The notes beneath the pieces are model-generated. The model was not told the origin of the DNA and did no database searches. It worked only from the letters and a program-made list of their open reading frames with translations. A stretch of 64,000 bases of DNA from Aldehydirespirator sp965220485 (GTDB lineage: Bacteria; Actinomycetota; Acidimicrobiia; Acidimicrobiales; Aldehydirespiratoraceae): the NCBI GenBank assembly GCA_965220485.1, contig OZ244832.1, forward strand, positions 3,100,001 through 3,164,000, given 5' to 3'. Shown piece after piece: positions 1 to 6,892 of this stretch; position 1 is the first letter of the stretch, and each line of letters begins with the position of its first letter. The translations under genes and the position numbers were made by a program.

Positions 1-205
1 CCCGGACCGGACCGCAAGCGGCTTGGAGCTGCTGCCGCGCTCCCTCGACGAGGCGCTCGAAATGATGGAGGGCTCACAGCTGGTGCGCGACACACTCGGC
101 GAGCACATCTTCGAGTGGTTCTTGCGCAACAAGCGTGCCGAGTGGGACAGCTACCGGACCCAGGTCACGCCCTGGGAGCTGGAGCGCTACCTGCCCCGTT
201 GGTGA
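1..205 (+). CDS. glnA: Glutamine synthetase family protein, C-terminal end (5' truncated by window)
   Basis: Only the last 67 or so codons are present; the reading frame is open at base 2 and ends at TGA 203-205. The visible sequence (LPRSLDEALEMM, then VTPWELERY near the end) has the helical C-terminus typical of glutamine synthetases, which make glutamine from glutamate, ammonia and ATP in the cytoplasm. No catalytic residues lie inside the window, so the GlnA subtype cannot be decided. A GlnR-like regulator and the ammonium transporter amt follow directly, which supports a nitrogen-assimilation role. The stop codon lies in the first unit of an 18-bp tandem repeat. Confidence 0.8.
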   Translation, partial: PDRTASGLELLPRSLDEALEMMEGSQLVRDTLGEHIFEWFLRNKRAEWDSYRTQVTPWELERYLPRW

Positions 206-254
206 CAGCGACTTGACTGGTGACAGCGGCTCGACTGGTGACAGCGGCTCGACT
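201..254 (+). repeat. 18-bp tandem repeat, three units, at the glnA/regulator junction
   Basis: Three consecutive 18-bp units read GGTGACAGCGACTTGACT and then GGTGACAGCGGCTCGACT twice. The first contains the glnA stop codon. Because 18 is a multiple of three, the repeat extends the downstream regulator in frame with a Thr-Gly-Asp-Ser-Gly-Ser pattern. Confidence 0.85.
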
Positions 255-953
255 GAGCGCCTGCTGCTCGTGCACCCCGACCCGCCTCCGGCGGAGCTGG
301 CCCGGGCGCTCGAGGAGGCCGCGTACTCCTGGAGGGCCGTCAACGGCGCTGAGGGACTGCTGCGAGCCGAGCCCGGCGCCGCAGGCCGGTGTGCCGCCGC
401 GGTTGTGGCCGTCGGCGACGGGGCCGCGGCGAGGCGGTCCGCGTTCGGGTTCTGCCGGACTCTGCGCGACGGCGGCGAGGCGTCCCTCGGCGTGCTGGTC
501 GTGGTGAGCCGGGGAAGCATCGCCGAGCTGGCGTCCAATCACGGGCTGTTCGACGACTTCTGCGGTTGGCCGTCGGCCCACGGGGAGCTCGAAGCCCGCC
601 TGGGCCACCTGTTGGCACGCCGGTCGTCGGCCGGATCGAGGCCCGAGACGATCAACTTCGCAGAGCTGGTGATGAACCTCGACACCTATCAGGCCGCCAT
701 CGCGGGGCGGCCCCTCGACCTCACCTACATGGAGTACGAGTTGCTGCGGTTCCTGGCGGCGCGGCCGGGGAAGGTGTTCACCCGCGAGGACCTTCTCAGC
801 CGGGTGTGGGGATACAACTACTTCGGCGGGGCCCGAACGGTGGACGTCCACATACGCCGCCTGCGAGCCAAGCTCGGCGAGGAGCACGCGGGCCTGATCC
901 AGACGATCAGGTCGGTGGGCTACTGTTTCGGCCGCTCCCATTGGGGCGCTTGA
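213..953 (+). CDS. GlnR-like atypical OmpR-family response regulator
   Basis: This is probably a transcription factor for nitrogen genes. The C-terminal 85 or so residues form a clear winged-helix OmpR/PhoB DNA-binding domain (LTYMEYELLRFLA, then VFTREDLLSRVWGY, then TVDVHIRRLRAKLG and IRSVGYCF). The N-terminal half has the LLLVHPDP start of a receiver but lacks the usual acidic pair and a clear phosphorylatable Asp, as in actinobacterial GlnR. Its place between glutamine synthetase and amt, and GlnR-type half-sites before amt, support the assignment. The start is uncertain: I chose TTG 213; GTG 135 would give an implausible overlap translated from the glnA region. The 3' end overlaps the convergent amt gene by 34 bp. 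Confidence 0.7.
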   Translation: MTGDSGSTGDSGSTERLLLVHPDPPPAELARALEEAAYSWRAVNGAEGLLRAEPGAAGRCAAAVVAVGDGAAARRSAFGFCRTLRDGGEASLGVLVVVSRGSIAELASNHGLFDDFCGWPSAHGELEARLGHLLARRSSAGSRPETINFAELVMNLDTYQAAIAGRPLDLTYMEYELLRFLAARPGKVFTREDLLSRVWGYNYFGGARTVDVHIRRLRAKLGEEHAGLIQTIRSVGYCFGRSHWGA

Positions 954-2422
954 TCTGTTGGGCGCGCGGCGGCGTCGGCTTGGTCTAGTCCTGCGCTGTT
1001 GCGGCCGCGTCCCGCCTTGGCGAGGGAGTCAGCTCCCTTGAACTCAGATCCGTGTTCGGCCGTCGCGAGGACGTAGCCGGGCTGTCCGTGCTCGAAGATG
1101 TCGAGACCGCTGATCTCGGCCTGGCGCGACACCCGAAGTCCGACCGTGCGCTTGATCACCGCGAACAGGGTCCCGGTGGCGGCCACCACCCACACGAACA
1201 CCATCGCCGCGCCGATCAGCTGCACCAACAACTGGTCGATGCCGCCGCCGTAGAACAGCCCGGCGTTGTCGGTCGCCACGAAGCCGTCGTTGTGGCGGGC
1301 GAACAAGCCCACCGCGAGAGTGCCCCACAGACCGCACACGCCGTGCACCGAGATGGCGCCCACCGGGTCGTCGACACGGATCCGGTCGAAGAACGCCACC
1401 GAGCCCACGACGATCACGCCCGCGACGGCCCCCGTCAACACTGCGCCCGCGGGGGTCATGGCGGCCGTGCCGGCGGTGATGCCGACGAGTCCGGCCAGCA
1501 CCCCGTTGGCAGTCATGGCCACGTCGAGATGGCCGGTCCGGAACCAGATGACGGCGCCGGCGGTCACGGCGCCCGCCGCGGCCGCGAGCATCGTCGTCAC
1601 CGCAGCCCGCATCACGACAGCGTCGGCGGCGAGTTCCGAGCCCGGGTTGAACCCGAACCAGCCGAACCACAGGATCAGCACGCCCACCACCACGAATGCC
1701 ACGCTGTGTCCGGGCATCGTTCGCGGCTTGCCGTTGCCGTCGTACTTGCCGATGCGGGGTCCCAAGAAGATCGCCCCCATCATCGCCGCCCAACCTCCGG
1801 TGCTGTGCACGATCGTGGAGCCGGCGAAGTCGCCGAATCTGGCGTCGCCGATGGCCAGGTCGGCAACCAGCCCCTCGCCGCTCCAGAACGCATGCACCAC
1901 CACCGGATAGATAAGAGCCGTCATGAAGAAGCTGAACACCAAGTAGGCCGACATCTTGGTTCGCTCGGCCATGGCGCCCGAAGCGATCGTCACGGCGGTG
2001 GCCGCGAACACCACCTGGAAGAAGAAGTCAGTGAAGATGCTGAGGCCGCCCTCGGCGCTGAACCCCAGCTCGGCGCCGCTGAGGAAGAAGGTGTCGGTGC
2101 CGAGCAGCGAGCCTGCGTCGGTGCCGTAGGCGATGCCGTAGCCGACAGCGAAGAACGCCAGCGCGCCGACGCACACGTCGGCGAGGTTCTTGGCCATGAT
2201 GTTGCCGACGTTCTTGGCCCTCGTCATGCCGGCCTCGACCATGCCGAAGCCAGCCTGCATGATGAACACCAGCACGCCGGCTATCAGCACCCAGAGATTG
2301 TCGATGACGACGCTCTCCGGCGACACGCCGCCGTCCTGGGCAAGAGCCGGGGCGGTGTTCAGAACCACCACGCCGGCGGCGACCAGCGCCCCCACCCAAT
2401 ATCTCGCTTGCATTCTTCGCAT
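920..2422 (-). CDS. amt: Ammonium transporter (Amt/MEP/Rh family)
   Basis: A 500-residue membrane channel importing ammonium. The sequence starts with a signal peptide ending near ALAQDG and carries Amt hallmarks: AGFGMVEAGMTRAKN, the STGGWAAMMGAIFLGPR stretch, and WFGWFGFNPGS, with about eleven membrane segments. The cytoplasmic tail is longer than usual and ends ...PQWERPKQ. I prefer ATG 2422 because a GGGAGGG ribosome site lies about nine bases upstream and the signal peptide then begins immediately; the reading frame extends further upstream to 2545 through sequence that holds the promoter-like GlnR boxes. Convergent with the GlnR-like gene, their ends overlapping. Confidence 0.92.
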   Translation of the reverse strand: MRRMQARYWVGALVAAGVVVLNTAPALAQDGGVSPESVVIDNLWVLIAGVLVFIMQAGFGMVEAGMTRAKNVGNIMAKNLADVCVGALAFFAVGYGIAYGTDAGSLLGTDTFFLSGAELGFSAEGGLSIFTDFFFQVVFAATAVTIASGAMAERTKMSAYLVFSFFMTALIYPVVVHAFWSGEGLVADLAIGDARFGDFAGSTIVHSTGGWAAMMGAIFLGPRIGKYDGNGKPRTMPGHSVAFVVVGVLILWFGWFGFNPGSELAADAVVMRAAVTTMLAAAAGAVTAGAVIWFRTGHLDVAMTANGVLAGLVGITAGTAAMTPAGAVLTGAVAGVIVVGSVAFFDRIRVDDPVGAISVHGVCGLWGTLAVGLFARHNDGFVATDNAGLFYGGGIDQLLVQLIGAAMVFVWVVAATGTLFAVIKRTVGLRVSRQAEISGLDIFEHGQPGYVLATAEHGSEFKGADSLAKAGRGRNSAGLDQADAAARPTDQAPQWERPKQ

Positions 2423-2502
2423 CCGACCATGCCCTCCCGAGCTACCCGACCGCGGCTGCCCCGATGGCGCCGCGTAGTGCTCGCACAGCATGGACGGATC
2501 GT

Positions 2503-2540
2503 GTTTCAGCGAAGTTTCAGCGATGTGAAACGTCTGTGAA
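2503..2540 (-). promoter_or_regulatory. Putative GlnR-type operator upstream of amt
   Basis: On the plus strand GTTTC occurs at 2503 and 2514 and GTGAA at 2525 and 2536, so four half-sites are spaced exactly 11 bp apart. Read on the amt strand this is TTCAC-N6-TTCAC-N6-GAAAC-N6-GAAAC. Known actinobacterial GlnR boxes combine gTnAc and GaAAc half-sites with 6-bp spacers, the same 11-bp period. The site lies about 80 bp before the amt start. Binding is inferred. Confidence 0.6.
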
Positions 2541-2715
2541 GGCACATCTGCCGACCTGCGGGGGGTCCACCCGGTTGGGGGTCCTCTGTGCAGGGCGTCG
2601 CGAGGGACGATGTGAGCTTGTGCTCGTTGTTACAGCGACAGACCCTCAATGGGCGTTGGTCTGCGCTGGATATTGCGCGGTCGGGATAGTCGAATCTCGG
2701 GCATGTCGACCGCGG

Positions 2716-3714
2716 TTAGGGGCAGGGGGTGACCTCGGGGTGGAGGCTGTACGTGTCGCCGGGCATTGCGTCGAAGCCCAAGACCACGCTGCGAGCCTGG
2801 CCGGGGGCCCAGTCGGCATCGACGGTTGGGCCGAGTTCGAGGGTCGAACCGCCGCGGCCGACGTGGATCTCAAGACGACCGCCGCAGATCAGCCGGCTCG
2901 TGTTGTTGGTTATCACGCCCGTGAACGCCTTGGCGGTCGGGGCATGGACGATGTTCAGGTCGAGGCCGTTGATGTTGGCCACCGAGGGCTGATCGATCGA
3001 CATGCCTAGACCTTCGTTCTCTTCGCCGCCCTCGGACCCGCCGTCGTGGCCACCCTCGCCGCCCTCGGATGCGCCTTCGTGGCCGCCCTCGCCGCCCTCG
3101 GACCCGCCGTCGTGGCCACCTTCGCCGCCTTCGGATGCGCCGTGTACGGGCGTGTTCTTGCAGGCGAACGTCTCGGTCTCCACGGACCAGGTCGTGAATG
3201 ATCCAGAATCCGCCGTCAGAGTGAAGATGGCCCTCTCGCGAACCTCCAGCGACGGGATCACCAGGCTCTGAGAATTGGCTTGGTTGCCGTCCAAGATCAC
3301 CTTGATCCTTGAATCGCAGAGTCCTTCGTTGGCTTCGTTCTTGACCCGCCCCAAGAAAGACCCGCTGGTGCTGTCATAGGAAAGAGCGAACTCGAGGTCG
3401 TTGAGCTTGTCGGCGTAGTAGTCGCCAGCCTGCACCTCCGGGCCTGAGAAGACCCCTCGGCTGATCCCGCTGGTGGTCAGATACGTAGCTGGCGCAGATG
3501 CGGAACCGCCCTCGGCGCCGCCTTCGTGGCCGGCGCCATCGCCGGCGTCCCCGGTTCCGTCCTCGTGATCGGCGCCATCGCCGGTAGCGGCGGTGTTCGC
3601 GTCCTGCGAGCCGGCATGCTCGCCGGAACCGGAGTCATGGCCGTCGCCGCAACTGCTCAGAAGCAGGGCGAGGCCGACCGCGGCGGCGGGTGCAAGGCGA
3701 GTAAGTGGACGCAT
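2716..3714 (-). CDS. Secreted lipoprotein with Gly/Glu/His/Asp-rich repeats
   Basis: A 332-residue exported lipoprotein: a hydrophobic N-terminus ends in the lipobox LLSSC (Cys22). Two low-complexity acidic and His-containing stretches follow, one near residues 28-70 and one near 195-240 built from GGEGGHDGGSEGG-like units. Between and after them lie two globular parts, each with paired cysteines (CDSRIKV...FACK and ICGG...TPCP). An AAGGAGA site precedes ATG 3714. I do not recognise a named family. The His/Asp/Glu-rich repeats suggest metal binding at the cell surface, but that is inference. The divergent two-component system may regulate it. Confidence 0.65.
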   Translation of the reverse strand: MRPLTRLAPAAAVGLALLLSSCGDGHDSGSGEHAGSQDANTAATGDGADHEDGTGDAGDGAGHEGGAEGGSASAPATYLTTSGISRGVFSGPEVQAGDYYADKLNDLEFALSYDSTSGSFLGRVKNEANEGLCDSRIKVILDGNQANSQSLVIPSLEVRERAIFTLTADSGSFTTWSVETETFACKNTPVHGASEGGEGGHDGGSEGGEGGHEGASEGGEGGHDGGSEGGEENEGLGMSIDQPSVANINGLDLNIVHAPTAKAFTGVITNNTSRLICGGRLEIHVGRGGSTLELGPTVDADWAPGQARSVVLGFDAMPGDTYSLHPEVTPCP

Positions 3715-3845
3715 GGATCGTCTCCTTGGTGGATGAGTCGGTGGTCTGAGGGCCTGGAGTGTGGCAGAGCAGTGCTTAAGCGAACATGAGGAAGACCAGC
3801 GTGTCTCTCAGCCTCGTCTAAGGAACTGTGGGCGATGATGGGGGG

Positions 3846-4523
3846 ATGCGGGTTCTGCTGGTAGAGGACGAGGTGCAGTTGGCCGAGGTCATCGCCGACG
3901 GCCTCGCGGAGCATGGGGTGACCGCTGATGTCGAGCACGATGGTCCTGCAGGTCTGTGGCGGGCCCGAGAGGGGAGCTACGACGTCATCGTTGTGGACAT
4001 CATGATGCCGGGGATGAACGGCTATCAGATCTGTCGGGCGCTACGTCAAGAGGAGGACTGGACGCCGATCCTGATGCTCACCGCAAAGGACGGCGAGTGG
4101 GATGAGGCCGATTCGCTCGACGCCGGCGCGGACGACTTCTTGTCGAAGCCGTTCTCATTCGTGGTGTTGCTGGCCCGCCTCCGCGCGCTGGCCCGCCGCG
4201 CCGCGGTAGCCCGACCGGTGGTACTGCGGGCGGGCGATCTGGTGTTCGATGTGGCGGCATCTTCGGTGAGGCGAGGTGCCACCGAGATCGGTTTGAGCCG
4301 CCGCGAGTTGGATGTGCTGGAGGTGCTGATGCGCAGCGATGGGGCGCCAGTGGCCAAGCGGGAGATCTTCAACCGGGTGTGGGGGTTCGACGCCGAGGTC
4401 GACTCGAACGTGGTCGAGGTGTACATCCGGTATCTGCGCCGCAAGATCGATGAGCCGTTCGGAGCGCAGACGATTGTCAGCCAGCGGGGCGTGGGGTATC
4501 GCATCGTGGGGGAAACGATGTGA
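3846..4523 (+). CDS. OmpR/PhoB-family response regulator
   Basis: A 225-residue two-component regulator. The receiver has the acidic pair E7/D8, the phosphorylation site Asp51 in VVDIMMPG, Thr79 in MLTAKDG and Lys101 in LSKPF; the winged-helix effector follows (LSRRELDVLEVLM, REIFNRVWGF, VVEVYIRYLRRKID, QRGVGYRI). ATG 3846 places the first beta strand two residues from the start, as is normal; GTG 3828 is an in-frame alternative. The stop overlaps the start of the histidine kinase gene. Its target is unknown; the divergent lipoprotein gene is the obvious candidate. Confidence 0.88.
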   Translation: MRVLLVEDEVQLAEVIADGLAEHGVTADVEHDGPAGLWRAREGSYDVIVVDIMMPGMNGYQICRALRQEEDWTPILMLTAKDGEWDEADSLDAGADDFLSKPFSFVVLLARLRALARRAAVARPVVLRAGDLVFDVAASSVRRGATEIGLSRRELDVLEVLMRSDGAPVAKREIFNRVWGFDAEVDSNVVEVYIRYLRRKIDEPFGAQTIVSQRGVGYRIVGETM

Positions 4524-5809
4524 GTGGGTGGTGGCCTCGTTCGGTCAGGGCTCGCACGACGCTGGCGGCATCGCTGGCGACGGTGCTCGTGTTGGCCATT
4601 GCGTCGGTGCTCATCGTCGTGCTGGTGGAGCGCGACCTGGAGAACAATGCCCGGACAGCGCTGGAGGGCGCACTCGAGACTGCGTCGCATGCGGCTAGTG
4701 GCGAAGAATCAGCAAGAGACGAAGGGAACGAGCAGTCGGAGAGCAGCGGGCACGCAGAGGGGAGCGACGCAGCAGAGTCATCGGGATTGTCGCCGGCCGT
4801 GCCGAACAGCCATTCAAGCAGCGATGCCCGGCTGCAGCAGATCGCCGATGCCTCGATTGCTGAGACCCGGGCCGGCGTGGATGCCGCGTCTCGGGCTCTG
4901 TGGATCATTGTGCCTGCGGTGGGCGCGATACTTGCGTTGGCGATTTGGGCCGCAGTGGGGCATGTGCTGCGTCCGGTGCGGGCCATATCGAGCCGGGTTG
5001 CCGCTATCTCGGGCTCCACGCTCGACGAGCGTGTTCCTGAGCCCGACAGCGGCGACGAGATCGCCGAGTTGGCCGCGCTGATGAACGAGATGCTCGACCG
5101 TTTGCAGGCGGCGTCGGATCGTCAGCGGGCGTTCACAGCCGATGCCAGCCACGAGCTTCGGGCCCCGTTGTCCACCCTGCTGGCCGCGTCTGAAGTAGCC
5201 GAGGTGAGTTCCGACCCGCAGAGGCTGCAGAAGCTGTCGGCCAAGATCGGCGGCGAAGCCCGGCGTATGCAGACTCTGATCTCGGACTTGCTGGACCTGG
5301 CTCGGCTCGATGAGCAGCGTCGAGAAGAGCTGCTCCATCCGGTGGACTTGTGGACGGCCTGCGAGCATGCCACCGAGCGCGTGAATGGGCAGGATGTGGC
5401 CGTCACCCTGGCCGGGGCCGCGGCACCGCCGATTGTTGGTGTCGAGTCGCAGATCGAGCGGGCCGTGTTCAACCTGGTGGACAATGCAGTGGCCCATGCG
5501 GACCAGCACGTACTCATCACTCTGGTGGAGTCGGCTACGGCGGTCGCGGTCGTGGTCGAGGATGATGGGCCGGGGATCCCGCCGGAGGATCGGGTCCGAG
5601 TGTTGGACCGGTTCGTCAGGCTCGACGAGTCCCGTCAACACCGAACTGGCAGCTCCGGGCTCGGCCTGTCGCTAAGCCACGCCATCGCCAAACGCCACCG
5701 CGGATCCATCGACGTCGGCGACTCCGAACATCTCGGCGGAGCCCGCGTCACTATCGAGCTGCCACTGCCCGGCACGGAGCCGGACGACCCAACAGCGACG
5801 ATGACTTGA
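4520..5809 (+). CDS. Membrane sensor histidine kinase
   Basis: Starts at GTG 4520, overlapping the response-regulator stop by 4 bp, so the pair is a coupled operon. Order of parts: membrane helix near residues 15-36, an extracytoplasmic segment rich in Ser/Glu/Asp, a second helix near 130-152, a HAMP linker, the dimerisation/phosphoacceptor helix with SHELRAPLS (His about 212), then a HATPase domain with NLVDNAVAHA, DDGPGIP and GLGLSLSHAIAKRH. This kinase phosphorylates the adjacent regulator. The stimulus cannot be read from the sequence. The 200 bp after its stop hold no gene I can support. Confidence 0.9.
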   Translation: MSGWWPRSVRARTTLAASLATVLVLAIASVLIVVLVERDLENNARTALEGALETASHAASGEESARDEGNEQSESSGHAEGSDAAESSGLSPAVPNSHSSSDARLQQIADASIAETRAGVDAASRALWIIVPAVGAILALAIWAAVGHVLRPVRAISSRVAAISGSTLDERVPEPDSGDEIAELAALMNEMLDRLQAASDRQRAFTADASHELRAPLSTLLAASEVAEVSSDPQRLQKLSAKIGGEARRMQTLISDLLDLARLDEQRREELLHPVDLWTACEHATERVNGQDVAVTLAGAAAPPIVGVESQIERAVFNLVDNAVAHADQHVLITLVESATAVAVVVEDDGPGIPPEDRVRVLDRFVRLDESRQHRTGSSGLGLSLSHAIAKRHRGSIDVGDSEHLGGARVTIELPLPGTEPDDPTATMT

Positions 5810-6012
5810 CGATGACTAAGAGTGAACGTAAATAGGTGAAGTTCAATGTCGGGATGCCCTTAGATTTCAAGCATCTCGTGCCGGTACGGTCGCCTACTTG
5901 CGCGGCCTCTAAGGGGCTGCGCGAATAGGTGAGCGATGGCCTTGAAGATCCCCGAAATCCCAACGAATTCACAGCCGACACAACGCCTATCCGCGCACGT
6001 CCTAAGCATGAA

Positions 6013-6423
6013 TCAGGGGACGATCTTGAAGACGCCGCCGTCAAGGGGGCGCATCACGCCGAAGTGCTTGCAGTCCAAGGTCAGGATGGTGCGGGTCCGG
6101 TAGCGCTGGGCCAGCACCGCCAGCGAGGCGTCCGCAATCCCGATGCCGAGATCGCGATAGCGCTCCACTACCCGTGTGGCTGCGGCCACGTCCTCGGCGT
6201 CCATGGTCGCCAGCTCGTAGGCCCCTCCAGACAACTCCGCCAGCACCGCCAACTCGGCATCCACGCTCTTGCGGGTGGCCACCAGGTAGTCCACCTCGGC
6301 CACGACGTGGGGCGAGACGACCATGACCGGATCATTGGCATCCACCCACCCCGCCACGGCGTCGTGCTGCGGGCCGGACTCGCTGAAGAAGGCAATGAGC
6401 CCGCTGGTGTCAGCGATGATCAT
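6013..6423 (-). CDS. vapC: VapC-type PIN-domain toxin
   Basis: A 136-residue PIN-domain ribonuclease, the toxin of a type II toxin-antitoxin pair. The conserved acidic residues are visible: Asp5 in IADTSG, Glu43 in VVAEVDYL and Asp98 in GIADAS. Its ATG overlaps the antitoxin stop as ATGA (6420-6423), giving translational coupling. VapC proteins usually cleave tRNA or rRNA; the target here is unknown. It sits just upstream of tRNA-Arg, a frequent insertion neighbourhood. Confidence 0.88.
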   Translation of the reverse strand: MIIADTSGLIAFFSESGPQHDAVAGWVDANDPVMVVSPHVVAEVDYLVATRKSVDAELAVLAELSGGAYELATMDAEDVAAATRVVERYRDLGIGIADASLAVLAQRYRTRTILTLDCKHFGVMRPLDGGVFKIVP

Positions 6424-6629
6424 CTGTCACCGAAGCCGGCCAGGTAGTCGTCCACCCGCTCGGCCCAGGAGCTGTCGCCGGGGATGATCCCGGGCTGGGG
6501 TTTCGGACGCAGCATCGCGTCCTGCACGGCTTGGCGGATCACCTCGGCCTCCGAGCACGAGCGCTGCCTAGCCAGCCGCTCCACTCCCCGCTTCAAGTCC
6601 TCCGGGAGATACACAGTTGTCTTGTTCAT
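6420..6629 (-). CDS. vapB: VapB-type ribbon-helix-helix antitoxin
   Basis: A 69-residue antitoxin, first gene of the pair. The N-terminus (MNKTTVYLPEDLKRGVERLA) is a CopG/Arc-like beta strand followed by helices for DNA binding and autorepression; the C-terminus (SSWAERVDDYLAGFGDR) would wrap the toxin. Its stop overlaps the vapC start. A conventional antitoxin by size and layout. Confidence 0.85.
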   Translation of the reverse strand: MNKTTVYLPEDLKRGVERLARQRSCSEAEVIRQAVQDAMLRPKPQPGIIPGDSSWAERVDDYLAGFGDR

Positions 6630-6735
6630 GCCATATATGGTACCACCGCTGTGTTACGGCTGGAATGGCGGCAGTCGAGTACACCGGTGGCCGGTAGCCC
6701 GCGGATGCCGTCCGGCGTACACTGGCGAATCCCCA

Positions 6736-6813
6736 GCGCTCGTAGCTCAATTTGGATAGAGCATCTGACTACGGATCAGAAGGTTGGGGGTTCGAGTCCC
6801 TTCGAGCGCGCCA
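6736..6813 (+). tRNA. tRNA-Arg (anticodon ACG), CCA encoded
   Basis: A cloverleaf can be drawn: acceptor GCGCTCG/CGAGCGC (6736-6742 with 6803-6809), D stem GCTC/GAGC, anticodon stem TCTGA/TCAGA around loop CTACGGA (anticodon ACG), T arm with loop TTCGAGT, discriminator G6810 and an encoded CCA at 6811-6813. The last 26 bases are repeated 49 bp downstream. Confidence 0.95.
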
Positions 6814-6836
6814 GCCTCATACGCCCACGCCAAGCC

Positions 6837-6862
6837 GGGTTCGAGTCCCTTCGAGCGCGCCA
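6837..6862 (+). repeat. Direct repeat of the tRNA-Arg 3' end (att-like)
   Basis: These 26 bp, from GGGTTCGAGT to GCGCGCCA, are identical to tRNA bases 6788-6813. A duplicated tRNA 3' end is what integrases leave when an element integrates, but only about 23 bp separate the copies, so this is either a remnant after excision or a local duplication. Confidence 0.75.
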
Positions 6863-6892
6863 AGCCAGCCCGCCCGCGGCTGCTGCGGCGCT

